Shown here one piece after another: positions 27,701 through 37,549 of a DNA stretch of 64,000 nucleotides. This DNA is from Duncaniella dubosii (GTDB lineage: Bacteria > Bacteroidota > Bacteroidia > Bacteroidales > Muribaculaceae), in assembly GCF_004803915.1 (NCBI RefSeq), contig NZ_CP039396.1, forward strand, positions 1,984,001-2,048,000, read 5' to 3'. The notes below the pieces were generated by a model. The model ran no database searches and had not been told where the DNA came from. It saw nothing but the letters and a program-made list of their open reading frames with translations. Position numbers and translations under genes: made by a program. Each line of letters starts with the position of its first letter. The first letter of the stretch is position 1.

Positions 27701-30598
27701 AGGCTGTTGATCCTGAGTAAGCCATGGCCTTCCGAGACCGTCAAAAAATTCTGTCTTGCTGAAACATTTTTCTTCGGAAGAGTAGAATGAGGATGCGATA
27801 TTGCTTGTCCCATCCTGATTTATATGGTAGGAATGACGTGATTGGATTTTATTGTTAAGAAACGATTCGGTCAGACGGCCACTTTCATCGTATGTGAAGC
27901 GGTATGTGGTGCCTGACGGGATTGAAAGCGATGTTACTCCAACGAGATGTTCCCAAGCAGCCTTACTCATCATGAGTCCGGAACCTGTAATCATCTTCAG
28001 TGGGTTACCGTAGATGTCTCGTGTCCATTGCGTGAGATTTCCGGATATTGAGGTATACTTGATTAACCAGCCTTTGGTGTTGTACTCATAAATACCATTA
28101 TTCCATCGCGTGTTTCCACGCTCTCTCCATATCCTCGTAGGCCTGAACGTGGAGCCGAATTGAGCCATCTCCATGCTGTAGCCAATGGTGCTTGTTCCGA
28201 ACGTTTCCCTTATCCCTGTTACTATACCACAGATATTTCTGGCTTTCATTTTCATGTCGATATCAGTGTTGAAACAGTCGTTGTAGGAAAATTCGGTCTT
28301 TATGCTGTCTGTGCCGTCGGATATTACTTTGGTGGTAATCAGATTTGTTCCGGGTAGATATTCGTAGCGTTCGTTAACGACTCTTTGAAGATTGTCAAAA
28401 TAGTACGTGACCTTTTTACCAACTAATTGTTCACTACAAGGCTCAATTGAATAGTCAATGCCTTCGAACCACTCCATCTCGTCTCGGTCTACTATGCGAG
28501 CATCATTAAATTCCGACGAAGGATATTCTCCTTTTTCATACTGCCACCCCATTAGCCGTAGCACTTTATATTTTTCGGGACCGAAATCCGGAGCGTAATC
28601 TGACGGATAAAGATATAGGCATTTTCTCTTTACGGTAAAATTGTCAATCGGGCCATGATCATAATCATTTTTTAAGGTGTAGAAATTTTCTGTTTTTTCA
28701 ACTGCTGTATAGCCTGATGGTGACGACTTGTAGACTGTGCGGGAGGTTTCAACAGGCCCTTTTGAGAATGCATCATAAATTACACATGGGTAAACCTCTC
28801 CCCATAGCCTTGAAACTACATTTTTTTGAGTGAGTTTTTCAAATGTGTACTCGGTTTTCCCTTCACTGTCAATTTCAGTCACGTGGTCATACCAGATGCT
28901 ATAACTTCCGTTTTCACCTGTAAGATAATCTGAATGAAGATTTATGGCAAGACATTTGTCGATTGTGAGAAAAATAGAGTTTGAGCTATACCTTACACAT
29001 AGATGTGGTGATTCAGTAATAAACGTATGCAACCCTGGGACAGCCGTAACTATTGCCATTCCGTCGCCATCCTTGCCATAGATATATTTCTTCACTCGAC
29101 TTTTGGCGTCGGATGATTCCTTCATGGTGATGCTTGTAACCCGTAGGCCTCCACCCTCAGAGAGAGGCTCTTCGTTGACAATATACCGGTTCACCCAGTA
29201 TGGTATCTTCTGTGGTTTAAACTTATGTGTTTCGTATTCCCATTCCACACTCCCTCCAGTCGGATAGGTGGCTTTAGTGAGAATGTATGCTTTCAACTTT
29301 TCTCTGTTGATGGATCTGTCTGCACCAATGATGACTTCCCCTTTATTGATGCCGTCTATAGTCTTGATGGTTGGGCTTAGAATGGATCTGTTATCTTTGC
29401 CGTTGTAAAATCCCCACCAGTCAATCATAGTTCCATGTATGAATGTAGTCGGGTCATATTCAAATGAGTATCTTTCTGAGTTCTGAATGAGAACACTTGA
29501 GAGAAGTGCGTCATTTTTCTCATGAGCAAACACAGCGGTATAGACGATGGTTTTTCTATTGTTGGTTATGGTCATTGTTTCCATCATGCCGTCATTGTAA
29601 ATGCATTCCAGTTTGCCACCAGGGAATGTTATTTCATTCAGATCATGTGTGTTATTTATCTTATTCAATATACTTTCACGTGTACTTTGTGATGTATTGA
29701 TGTGTGCAAACGGATGATTGGTTACATTATAATACATTGTCGTGGAGCCATGCGCTAAAACACGGTTACGGTAATGGACCACAGGTTGCCAGTCAATGGA
29801 AATCTCACTCCCAGATTGGAGGGTTATTGAGGTCAGTAGCCATTCGGTACGCATGTTGCCATATCCAATCCGTTCTCCGGATAATCCGAAATTGTAAGTG
29901 ATTCCTTTGGGGTCGGTAACTTTTATGTATGACAGAAGCTTTCCACATTCAAACCTGTACTCATCACAGTCCACACCATATAAAGTTCCATTCTGATAAA
30001 TCATTACAAGGGTCTTGTCTACGAGATATATTGTGAATATATCCCTCTCTGTATCATATCTTTTGTCATAAAAAGTATTTCCAGTAGCCCCATCCATTGT
30101 AACGCAGGCATATCCTTTCTCATAGTTCTCTATCACAAAATTCTCGCCTTGGTCACCAACGAATGTAAAATATTCATCTGGACGCCCTTTGATTTGTCTT
30201 GATATGCGCATCGGAGGAGTCAGAACCCACCCGTAGCCGAACGGCTGCGGGTCATCCGTAGGTTTTATGCCGTTTGATCTATATTGGAGCGAGAGAGGGA
30301 GCTTGAAATCCTCAACCTCTATAGTGTAAGGTGGTATCGAAAACACACAAGCCCCAGTGACAATAGATGAGGATGGCATCATCACCTGTCTTATAGCCAT
30401 TGTACGTGGGGATTCAGGCCATACACTCTGTTCGGGTAAAGGCACCTCTACATCGTTAGAGGCATACGTCATTGGAACTGATTCATCTGTCAGTGAGTCA
30501 GGTGGCATATATTGTTTCGACGTAGTGTCATTTATATCTGCAAGAGAAAAGAAGGATGAAAAAGATATGAGAAATAAAAAGAATATAAGACGATTCAT
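24704..30598 (-). CDS. YD-repeat (Rhs-type) polymorphic toxin with a metzincin-like C-terminal tip
   Basis: A 1,964-residue secreted protein. After a signal peptide (MNRLIFFLFLISFSSFFSLA) comes a long region of YD-type repeats with motifs such as YDYDSRGRMITRK, YDYTYDGNNRLTAARF and YDASGRV. The Rhs-associated core follows, from about residue 1710 (YDFHARRYNAAIPAFTSWDA to NPVNMTDPSG near 1755). The variable tip of about 200 residues contains HELGHTGGLIHP at about 1880, which fits the metzincin zinc motif HExxHxxGxxH. NNIMTQT follows as a likely Met-turn. The tip is therefore probably a metalloprotease delivered from an Rhs shell. The small gene four bases downstream is the likely immunity gene. 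A secreted T9SS-like protein gene precedes it. Confidence 0.88.
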   Translation of the reverse strand: MNRLIFFLFLISFSSFFSLADINDTTSKQYMPPDSLTDESVPMTYASNDVEVPLPEQSVWPESPRTMAIRQVMMPSSSIVTGACVFSIPPYTIEVEDFKLPLSLQYRSNGIKPTDDPQPFGYGWVLTPPMRISRQIKGRPDEYFTFVGDQGENFVIENYEKGYACVTMDGATGNTFYDKRYDTERDIFTIYLVDKTLVMIYQNGTLYGVDCDEYRFECGKLLSYIKVTDPKGITYNFGLSGERIGYGNMRTEWLLTSITLQSGSEISIDWQPVVHYRNRVLAHGSTTMYYNVTNHPFAHINTSQSTRESILNKINNTHDLNEITFPGGKLECIYNDGMMETMTITNNRKTIVYTAVFAHEKNDALLSSVLIQNSERYSFEYDPTTFIHGTMIDWWGFYNGKDNRSILSPTIKTIDGINKGEVIIGADRSINREKLKAYILTKATYPTGGSVEWEYETHKFKPQKIPYWVNRYIVNEEPLSEGGGLRVTSITMKESSDAKSRVKKYIYGKDGDGMAIVTAVPGLHTFITESPHLCVRYSSNSIFLTIDKCLAINLHSDYLTGENGSYSIWYDHVTEIDSEGKTEYTFEKLTQKNVVSRLWGEVYPCVIYDAFSKGPVETSRTVYKSSPSGYTAVEKTENFYTLKNDYDHGPIDNFTVKRKCLYLYPSDYAPDFGPEKYKVLRLMGWQYEKGEYPSSEFNDARIVDRDEMEWFEGIDYSIEPCSEQLVGKKVTYYFDNLQRVVNERYEYLPGTNLITTKVISDGTDSIKTEFSYNDCFNTDIDMKMKARNICGIVTGIRETFGTSTIGYSMEMAQFGSTFRPTRIWRERGNTRWNNGIYEYNTKGWLIKYTSISGNLTQWTRDIYGNPLKMITGSGLMMSKAAWEHLVGVTSLSIPSGTTYRFTYDESGRLTESFLNNKIQSRHSYHINQDGTSNIASSFYSSEEKCFSKTEFFDGLGRPWLTQDQQPDGTYLTSLSEFDIMDRPLRKWVSVAMSSTNPLAEDIKNTAVSYYRDDYSYTSYSYEPSQRALPASSIRSGSPWHNENKSAQVKYHINQLRISHPCMRYKATDNGIESKGNYPQGRLTIEETIDEDGLSVEIYKDLRGQIVARKENGLVTNFVYDDYGDLRYILPPGLSGTHKRTDPEMQQLAYWYDYDSRGRMITRKLPGVKAAHYLYDPADRLVAEHSSHHASGIWRFYGYDRADRLVLAVDCPVTDEQAITFASVCRTASLDFSGTLSGYMITGIPTSAQIVWAKYYDNYQFITINSLDDEFKWTAPSQLPAYNSRGGSLGLLTGVYTGNGFEAYHYNSDGNLMQRYATGFNRGRQNIFYGYDGQPIKTESVYPPKGWPTLTTTITYDNIGRMTSKNTTQGNTSAESTASMTYAYNSLGQLSELKLGTATRSFTYDINGWLKSSVTIAGSTQRSEKLFYADGTVPRYNGNISAKLLSEGRYDYTYDGNNRLTAARFSGGLNEADFTTTYDYDDRGNITSLTRMGVIDKAAGIETFGILDNLALDYSGNQIKSVSAATESFPFDGITGVGQNKSDMSLSYDASGRVCADETRGISSIEYDNDGHPVRIIFESGNEQRDIWDGLGNHLATEYYTPHSMEGKQPFVTKRYGGDGQIECQLGPEIGIPNKVLTYTSFPGGYFDQDGTPHYYITDYQGNNTGIINSIPEITSENNYYPYGEPWRELKEIPFMFSGNERLLVDGLNEYDFHARRYNAAIPAFTSWDACNEKYPWLSPYAFCAGNPVNMTDPSGNEWNISSYRDKDNMLHIDIKISGVVYNASSEKFDMTAVRQAISAQIEDVFKMNGDGYMVSITTDIRVATSIEEIEHKDHVFAIVDQSYFEKSTTLANSIPNGLTIALGVNVVNMTLNGKNNRSIAHELGHTGGLIHPNDIKNPLYIPNRNNNIMTQTRHGNGREFNVNQLNWIIQQYNDGELNKNSSTVRRLRFTSKAPFIELYNVLNL

Positions 30599-30621
30599 GG
30601 TAAGATTAATTAAGATTGTGT

Positions 30622-31584
30622 TCAGATATTAACAATAATCTTTCGGTCCGTTGGGGTGTCAGCAGATATAGTTACTATATATTGTCCTGATGATAAGGAA
30701 GGAAGCCGTATTTCTGTGTTCTTCCCCTCTGCCATAACTTCTATCGGTTCAAGGTGAAAAAGACTTCCCTGAAAGTTGGATATATATAGTTTTAGTCTGG
30801 TGTCAGATGGGAAAAAACCGTTGATTCTTATAACGTTGTTCTCATAAGTTATATCTGCATTATCAAGCGCTTGTTGGATTTGAATGCCTCTGACCGTTTC
30901 TTCATTGATAGGCAGTTCCGTATGGTCAAGCAAATAGGTATATGTTTTTGATGATATTTCTTTCCCACGTATAGACTCCTTTTTTGTAGTCTGCATTGCC
31001 ACAGGGAGTATGTCACCTTCGACAAACCATCTTGTCCGTGTTATATCCTTGGAAACCGATGATTCGGCCGACAACGAATCTCGTCCTATGTGAGATTTGA
31101 ACTCTCTTGTCTCGGTAATTGCTACTGCTGGAATAATACAGTTGTCTTCAAGAATCATTACTCCTCTTACAGGCAGAGAACACTTGTAACTTCCTTCCTG
31201 TCCCAGTTCGAGTGTATGGTAATAATGTCCTTTCTCAACGCTTAGTTCCTCACCTGCAAGCCATATATTGCCAAAGGCTGAAGTTGGCAACAGATTCTTG
31301 GAAAAAGCCTTATGAAAACGAGACTCTTCTCCAAGATATAGGTTTGAATCTCCCCTTATGGCGTACCATTGACGAACATTGTCCCAAATTTCAGCGATGA
31401 GGCTGTCGCCATATAGACGATAGAATGGAGAAGATTCAGATTGTGATATTGAGGTAAAATACCATTTGTTACTCTCAGTATCGACCGTATTGGCCTCCAT
31501 TGAGAGCCAACGATCAGTATTTCCGTATGCGTTGACAACGGAAATCACACACAAAAACACTATTATTTGCACTGCCCTTTTCAT
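30622..31584 (-). CDS. Secreted protein with T9SS-like C-terminal tail
   Basis: From the ATG at 31584 the protein has 320 residues and a normal signal peptide (MKRAVQIIVFLCVISVVNAYG). A longer start at 31620 would lie inside the terminator hairpin and is unlikely. The middle part is strand-rich with no recognised domain. The end (LPSLSSGQYIVTISADTP, DRKIIVNI) looks like a type IX secretion sorting tail. It lies 23 bases upstream of the YD-repeat gene in the same direction, so it may help in export or surface display of that toxin. Confidence 0.65.
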   Translation of the reverse strand: MKRAVQIIVFLCVISVVNAYGNTDRWLSMEANTVDTESNKWYFTSISQSESSPFYRLYGDSLIAEIWDNVRQWYAIRGDSNLYLGEESRFHKAFSKNLLPTSAFGNIWLAGEELSVEKGHYYHTLELGQEGSYKCSLPVRGVMILEDNCIIPAVAITETREFKSHIGRDSLSAESSVSKDITRTRWFVEGDILPVAMQTTKKESIRGKEISSKTYTYLLDHTELPINEETVRGIQIQQALDNADITYENNVIRINGFFPSDTRLKLYISNFQGSLFHLEPIEVMAEGKNTEIRLPSLSSGQYIVTISADTPTDRKIIVNI

Positions 31585-31600
31585 GGAGGGCAATTTAATG

Positions 31601-31625
31601 AATATTTGGCTATTAGCCAAATATT
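31601..31625 (-). terminator. Terminator of the MATE gene
   Basis: An 11-bp perfect stem (AATATTTGGCT, 3-base loop ATT) 46 bases beyond the MATE stop codon. A similar hairpin at 23945-23967 follows the duplicated MATE 3' fragment. Confidence 0.6.
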
Positions 31626-31670
31626 TCAGCTTAAAAACTGATGATAGTTATGAAAATTATAATATTGGTA

Positions 31671-33071
31671 TTATAGTTCGTTTTTGGAGATGGTGAATTC
31701 TGTCTCTTTTCTGGCGACAGCTTTTGTAAAAGATGTGCGCAGCAGTATTGATGCGACAAGCAGAGCACCTGTAAAGCTGTAGTACACTCCCAGATTGTGC
31801 ATGTCAAGATACTTTGCCAATAGCAACAACAACGGTATGCCGACTATCAGATAGCTGACTATCGAAATCCATAATAGGGGTTTGACTTCCGATGTCCCGC
31901 GAAGGGCGTTGGCGTATGTAAGCTGTATGGCATCGCCATACTGATAAAGAATCAGCGGGGGAATCAGCGTCAGAGCGACGGCTATCACTTCCGGGTCGGG
32001 AGAGAATGTGTGTATGAGGTGACGGCCTCCAATGAGGAATATTAGCGAGGCAATCGTGGCAAGGAGTATGTTGAGGTGCATTCCGGCTGACGTGATGCGC
32101 TTCATACCGGCGATGTCGCGCAAACCGGTGTAATTAGCGACACGGATTGAGGTCGCCACTCCGAAACTCATATAGGTCATGAAACCGAGCTGAGATATGG
32201 TGTTGACCACCTGATATGACGCAAGCTGTATTTTTCCGAACCAGCCGGATACGATTGCGCCAAAGCTCCAGAGGAAGCATTCGACTCCGCTCTGAATCAT
32301 GACCGGATAGGATGTGGCCCATACTTTACGTCGTATCTTTCCTGAATCGGCAGAGCCTTCGCGCAGGCCGGTAGTATACGGGCGGTAGCGGCGCGAGAAT
32401 ATTATGAACAATACGATGCCGGTCATTGCCACGTAGCGTGCCGTCATTGTGCTTAATCCTGCTCCGACAAGTCCCAGTTCGGGAAATCCGAAATTACCGT
32501 ATATAAGTGAATAGTTGCCTATGATGTTGATTGCATTGGCTCCTAATATCATCCACATGGGAGTGGCCGTGTCGGTTGTTCCGTTGGCGGTCTGCTGGCA
32601 GCAGTTGAACACGGCCATCGGCAGAAGTGTCGACAGGACTATGAGATAGTATTGTCGTATAAGCGGCAACAGTTCCTCTGGCTGCCCGAAACGGTCAAGG
32701 AAAAAGTAGAGGCCACCCATGACAGCTGTAAAACCGGCAGAGACAAGTATGTTGATCTGCAGTCCGCTTCGCAGAGTCACTCCTACAGTGTGATTCTCTC
32801 CTTTGGAGTAGAGCGCTCCGATTATCGGTGTCATTCCGGCTGCGAAGCCAAGCTGCATGACCGTGACAATCATAAACAGAGAATTGACAAAAGCGGCTGC
32901 TGCAAGTTCTTCCGTTCCGTAAGCTCCTACCATCATAGTGTCAGCAAAACTGACCACAATAATACCAACTTGTGTCACGAGGACCGGGAGTCCAAGACGC
33001 CATAGGTTCTTATATTCAACCTTATAGGATTTCCAGAAGCCTGCTTTATGTTTTAGTGCCGATGGATTCAT
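31671..33071 (-). CDS. MATE family multidrug efflux transporter
   Basis: From the ATG at 33071 the protein has 466 residues and about 12 membrane helices, as usual for Na+- or H+-coupled MATE antiporters. The N-terminal half shows LGLPVLVTQVGIIVVSFADTMMVG and the second half a matching ATSYPVMIQSGVECFLWSFG, the internal duplication of this fold. A minus-strand TATCTTTG box (33108-33115) probably marks its promoter. The last 58 bases of the gene region are duplicated at 24045-24102. Confidence 0.92.
   Translation of the reverse strand: MNPSALKHKAGFWKSYKVEYKNLWRLGLPVLVTQVGIIVVSFADTMMVGAYGTEELAAAAFVNSLFMIVTVMQLGFAAGMTPIIGALYSKGENHTVGVTLRSGLQINILVSAGFTAVMGGLYFFLDRFGQPEELLPLIRQYYLIVLSTLLPMAVFNCCQQTANGTTDTATPMWMILGANAINIIGNYSLIYGNFGFPELGLVGAGLSTMTARYVAMTGIVLFIIFSRRYRPYTTGLREGSADSGKIRRKVWATSYPVMIQSGVECFLWSFGAIVSGWFGKIQLASYQVVNTISQLGFMTYMSFGVATSIRVANYTGLRDIAGMKRITSAGMHLNILLATIASLIFLIGGRHLIHTFSPDPEVIAVALTLIPPLILYQYGDAIQLTYANALRGTSEVKPLLWISIVSYLIVGIPLLLLLAKYLDMHNLGVYYSFTGALLVASILLRTSFTKAVARKETEFTISKNEL
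31692..31749 (-). repeat. Original of the 58-bp MATE 3'-end repeat
   Basis: Part of the MATE coding sequence just before its stop. An identical copy is at 24045-24102. Confidence 0.9.
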
Positions 33072-33256
33072 AGATAAAATATGACAGTTAATCTTGATTA
33101 TGGGGTGCAAAGATACAAAAAATTAACCGTCAAAGCCTTATATAAGCTTAAGAAGCTTGCCCGGTTTCAGAAAATCGCCAATGGCTGGGTGTCGTTTTCA
33201 TGAGGATAGCTGTAAGAATTCGCCACTATATATTAAATGTGTAAATGTGTAGACAA

Positions 33257-33300
33257 TAAACACTCCCCATAGTCTTGAAACAGGCTATGGGGAGTGTTTA
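33257..33300 (-). terminator. Terminator of tig
   Basis: A perfect 16-bp stem (33257-33272 with 33285-33300) and a 12-base loop, 54 bases beyond the trigger factor stop codon. Confidence 0.75.
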
Positions 33301-33353
33301 TGTCGCTATGATTACCGGCAGTTTATTGTCAGCTCATAGAATTTTTATATGTC

Positions 33354-34693
33354 TTAGGCTTCCTGAGCGATTTTCTTGAAGTCATCGAGGCTGACGGTCT
33401 GCTTGTCGAGGCTAACGGCGTTTTCGATGGCATCATAGAGCTTGGAAGTGAGAACCTGCTGGGTGAGCTGGTTGCGGATCTCCGCCTTTTCGAGCTGTTC
33501 CTTGGCGTAGCGGGTGATGATTTCCTCGTCGATACCGGCCATGCCGTACTGAGCAAACTGACGGGCGGTGAGGAACTTGGCCATTTCAAGGACTTCATCG
33601 GCTTCAACCTTGATTTCAAGAGCCTTGAGAAGGTTGGTTTCGATGATTTCATGCTTGATGCCGTTTTCCTGAGCAGCATAGGCTTCATCGGGATTCTCAG
33701 CTTCTGCGAAGAAGAGTTTCTTGATGGTCTCTGCGGGGAGGGTCATAGAACCATACTTCTCCATCATAGCCTTGTCGAACTGGTTGCGGAAAAGGATGTG
33801 GCTGTTCTGCGAAAGCTCATTGGCAATCATTTCCTTGACGGCAGCGCGATATTCCTCTTCATTGTGAACCTTGTCTTCGCCGAAGACCATCTTGTAGTAT
33901 TCCTCGCCGAGTTCTGCGGGCACGCTGACGATGATTTCAGAAATTGTCATTTCGAAGTCGCCCTTGATGTCGCCTGCGATAGCCTTGTCAACGTGGAGCA
34001 TGGAAGCGAGTTCGCCTGCATCGCCGCCTGCTGCTTTCCAAGGATTGAAAACAACTTTGTCGCCGGGCTTCTTGCCAGCGAACTTGGCTGTTTCTTCCTT
34101 GTCCTTGAAGTAGAGGGGGAATACAATGCCGTCGGTCACCTGAATTGCACCTTCTGCTTGGCTGACATTGCCGTTTTCGTCAAGCTGCATGATAGCACCC
34201 TTGACTACACCGTCTTCTGTCATTTCCTGACCGGGCTCCTGCTTACCGAAACGCTTGCGCATGTTCTTGTCCTGCTCGTCGATCATTTCGTCGGTCACTT
34301 CGATTTCATAGAAAGGATAGTGGTCGTCCTTAGAGGGCTTGATGTCGAGCTGTGGAACGAGGGCAAGATCATATTTGAATTCCTGATCGCCTTCTTCGAA
34401 TGCCTCCTTGATTTCAACGGGCACCGGGTGACCCATCACGGGAAGATTGTTTTCAGTGATGAAATCAACCACTGCACGATAGACGGTGTCATTGATGACA
34501 TCGCTTGTCATCTGTTTGCCGAAACGGCGTTTGAGTTCGCCGAAGGGCACGTGACCCTTGCGGAATCCGGGGATGGAGTGGGTGCGGCCAAGCTCTTTGA
34601 GTTTCTTGTCACATCGTCCTTATAGTCGTTTTCTTCAATCGCCACGGTAAGACGGACGTCTACGGGTGAAATCTCTTCCTTGGTAATTTTCAT
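33354..34693 (-). pseudogene. tig: Trigger factor gene with a single-base deletion
   Basis: Trigger factor is the ribosome-bound chaperone and peptidyl-prolyl isomerase. The gene starts at 34693 (MKITKEEISPVDVRLTVAIE) and is open until about 34608, where the frame slips. The other frame continues with KKLKELGRTHSIPGFRKGHV, which carries the ribosome-binding signature GFRKGxxP, and then the isomerase and C-terminal domains to 33354. One base is missing near 34607-34610, between DV and KKLKEL. Repaired, the protein has about 446 residues, normal for the family. As everything else is intact, a sequence error or a very recent mutation is likely. Confidence 0.85.
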
Positions 34694-34768
34694 TTGGTAA
34701 TGTATCAGTTTTTTATTAATATTTACTCTTTTCAGCGCTGTCCCTACGGACTGCGTTCAATCAAGGTG

Positions 34769-34799
34769 CAAAATTAACAAAAAATTCCCGAAAAGCAAA
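34769..34799 (-). promoter_or_regulatory. Promoter of tig
   Basis: On the minus strand TTTG (34796-34799) and TAATTTTG (34769-34776) are separated by 19 bases, an exact fit to the Bacteroidetes promoter. The start codon is 76 bases downstream. Confidence 0.6.
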
Positions 34800-34844
34800 G
34801 ATGGTCGCTAAAAGGGGTGTGAAAATTCATTAAACACACGTTTT

Positions 34845-37396
34845 TTACATAACTGCCACTTTGACAGCGTTTGAGTCGACAACGACAATGTAGATGCCCG
34901 GTTCAAGGTGAGATTCGGTTGGAAGGCTCATGCCGCTGAGCGTATATATTGAGAACGAAGTGTAGGGGCTGAGCACTCGGATGTGGCCTCCGTCGGTAAC
35001 GACAACAGGACGTGATGCGGCTTCGCCATTGGTGATGATGTCGGTTATTCCCGATTTCGGACCTGAGACGTAGACAGCAAAAGCCCCGGCAGGGAGTGTA
35101 ATGCCGTTGGCTGTCATTGATGGTGTGACATCGGCGCTCGCGGCGACAAGGCTATATTTGTTGTCGGAGAGGAATGCGGTCGTGCCAGTGGCGGGATTGG
35201 TCGGGAAAGGTATTGTCGCGCTTTCAGTCACTTTGGCAGAGGCCGGGTTGACCACAAGGTAAAGTTCAGAAGTCCCGTCGGTCAGGGATATGTAGCGGGC
35301 TGTGGTAGAGCTAAGCTCGACACCGGCTGTCGCATTTTCACGGAAAAGTGCAGGATAGTCGGCGCGGATGCCACAAAGGGCCTTGAATGTGGCGAGCAGA
35401 CCCTGACGTGCAGGCGACGAACTGATGTCCCAAGTAACTTTCTTAGGGCTTGTATCGTTGCCGGAATTGTTTTTGGTGGTCTGGTTGTTGGCTATTTCTT
35501 CAAATTGCCATATCATGTGTGCGCCGGGCGACAGGAGCATCTGGGCGGCCATAGAGCCGATGCGCTGGCAGAGTGCGGTAAAATCGCCTTTGACCACTGA
35601 TGTGCCGCTTGTTGTCCCGTAGGCCACGCGCTCTTCATCGTGACTCTCGGCATAGCTGACGGTCGAACCCCATAGACGGTTGCCGTCTTGCGGTGCATAG
35701 AATCGGCTCAGAGATGTGTCGCCTGTGCCCATGACATAGTTGCGGGCACTCCAGTTGACGTTTGCCCAGTTGATTTCGCCGTCGCGTGCCATGTCGTTTT
35801 CCTCTTCGCTTCCGGCAAGATTCTCGTTGATGAAGTAAGCATCAGGATTAGTGAGCATCATACTTTTATGGAGGGCTTTCATGCGGGCTACACGTGTGGC
35901 GTTGAAACGGTTTGTATTGTTGTCGTTCGGAGTGCCCCAAGTGTTGGTGGCAGCGTCGAAGGTGTTGCCGTATGAATCGTTGTTGCCGAGTCCTTTCACA
36001 AGGTCAAAACGGAAACCATCGACCTTATAGGCCGTCATCCAGTAGTCGAGAGCGTCGCGCCACTGTTGCTGCACCAGCTCGCAGTCCTGATTCCAGTCGT
36101 TGAGCACACTGTAGGCATGAGGTGCAGAGCCGTTGTAGAACGGTGAGATGTTGCGGCGCACCATGTCAAACCACGGGTGTGCCCCGTCGCTCTGGTTGAA
36201 CACGATGTCGAGAATCACGGCCATGCCTCTTTCGTGAGCGCCGTCGATGAGTGCACGGTAGTCGTCGGGAGTGCCGTAGGCTTTGTCGGGAGCCATGTAG
36301 AAGTTTGTGTTATAGCCCCATGAGTTGTTTCCTGCGAATTCCATTATCGGCAGCAGCTCGATTGCGTTCACTCCGAGTTCTTTCAGATAGTCGAGTTTTG
36401 AAATCACACCTTTAACAGTGCCCTCGCCGAGCGCTTTGCCTTCAGTGCCTGTAAAGTCTCTGATGAGAAGCTCATAGATGATAAGGTCGCTTTGCGGGAC
36501 TCCTTTGAAGTCGGTCACTTTCCAGTCGTAGACATCGCGCTCGCTGTTGAATATAGCCAGAGGCACGCCGGTGATTTTTTTAGACGGATATGCCGGAAGG
36601 CCGGGAAAGACTGAGCTTGAAATATATTGGTCGTTGTTTGGATCGAGCACAAGACGCGCGTATGGGTCTCCGACATTGATGCTGCCGTCTATATTATAAT
36701 AATATATGTAGTCCTTTCCTTTTTCAAGATTGTCGAGCGTCAGCCAGAAGTAGCGGTTGCCGTTGTAGTCCTGATAGTTCATCACATATTCCGGAGCTGC
36801 GGTATAGTCGTTCCACGAACCCATCATGACTGCATTGGTCTTTCCGGGAGCGGCGATGCAGAATGTCACAGAACCATCGGCATTGATTTCCGTTCCCATC
36901 TTGGGTGTGCCGCCGGATAGACAGCTTCTTTTGATGCGGGAAAATTCTTGGGGAATACTTGTACGAATATGTCGCCTCCGCAACCGGTCTTGCACTCTGA
37001 ACTGCCGTCGGAGTTACGGAATACGAAAGCAAGTTTCTCGATGTTCTCATTGGAAGCCGTGATGTTATAATATTCGCGCAGGTCGGGAATGCGCATTTCC
37101 CATGTGAACGGACCGGTGTATGTGAGCTTGTATTTCTCGGTGTTTGTACCCCAAGTGGGTGCATTTTTCCACTGTCCGTCGCTGAGGTTGGTAATGACAC
37201 CCGTATGGGCGTAGATGCCTGTAGAAGCCGAAGCGCCGACAAGACCTCTGTTTCCGCCGTCAGAGTGAAAGGTGATTACAATGTCTTTGGAGTCTTCAGT
37301 GATGATTGCCGGAGAGGTCGTGATGCTCTGCGCGGATACGGCGACGCTTGCACTTATGGCAGACATCGCCCAAAGGTGGCGTAGATTTAATCTCAT
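34845..37396 (-). pseudogene. Secreted GH13 alpha-amylase family enzyme with a single-base deletion
   Basis: Two overlapping frames make one gene. The first (37396 to about 36915) has a signal peptide and an N-terminal beta-rich domain ending FPASKEAVYP. The second continues with GGTPKMGTEINADGSVTF, a carbohydrate-binding-like domain, and a GH13 catalytic barrel. Adding one G in the GCCGCCGGATA stretch at 36909-36919 joins them to about 850 residues. Catalytic residues are present: the nucleophile in DGFRFDLVKG, the acid/base in FINENLAG and the third acid in ESHDEER. The tail (YTLSGMSLPTESHLEPGIYI) resembles a T9SS sorting domain, so it probably degrades starch-like glucans outside the cell. 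No SusC/D genes are near. Confidence 0.85.
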
Positions 37397-37549
37397 GTCT
37401 GGAAAGATTGTTAAGAAATGTTTAATTGAAAAGAATGTCTTGTAGGTATGATGTATGGAAATGTGTGTCGTGGAGGAGAGATGGAGTTTCGTTGCAAATA
37501 ATTTAAGTAAAAGGAGAGTGGGAGAGACTGTTTTTCAGAATGGAGCAGG

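Noticed and set aside
33651..34625. 324-codon plus-strand frame opposite trigger factor
   Set aside because: It is the antisense shadow of tig. The minus strand carries the conserved trigger factor sequence in the same interval.
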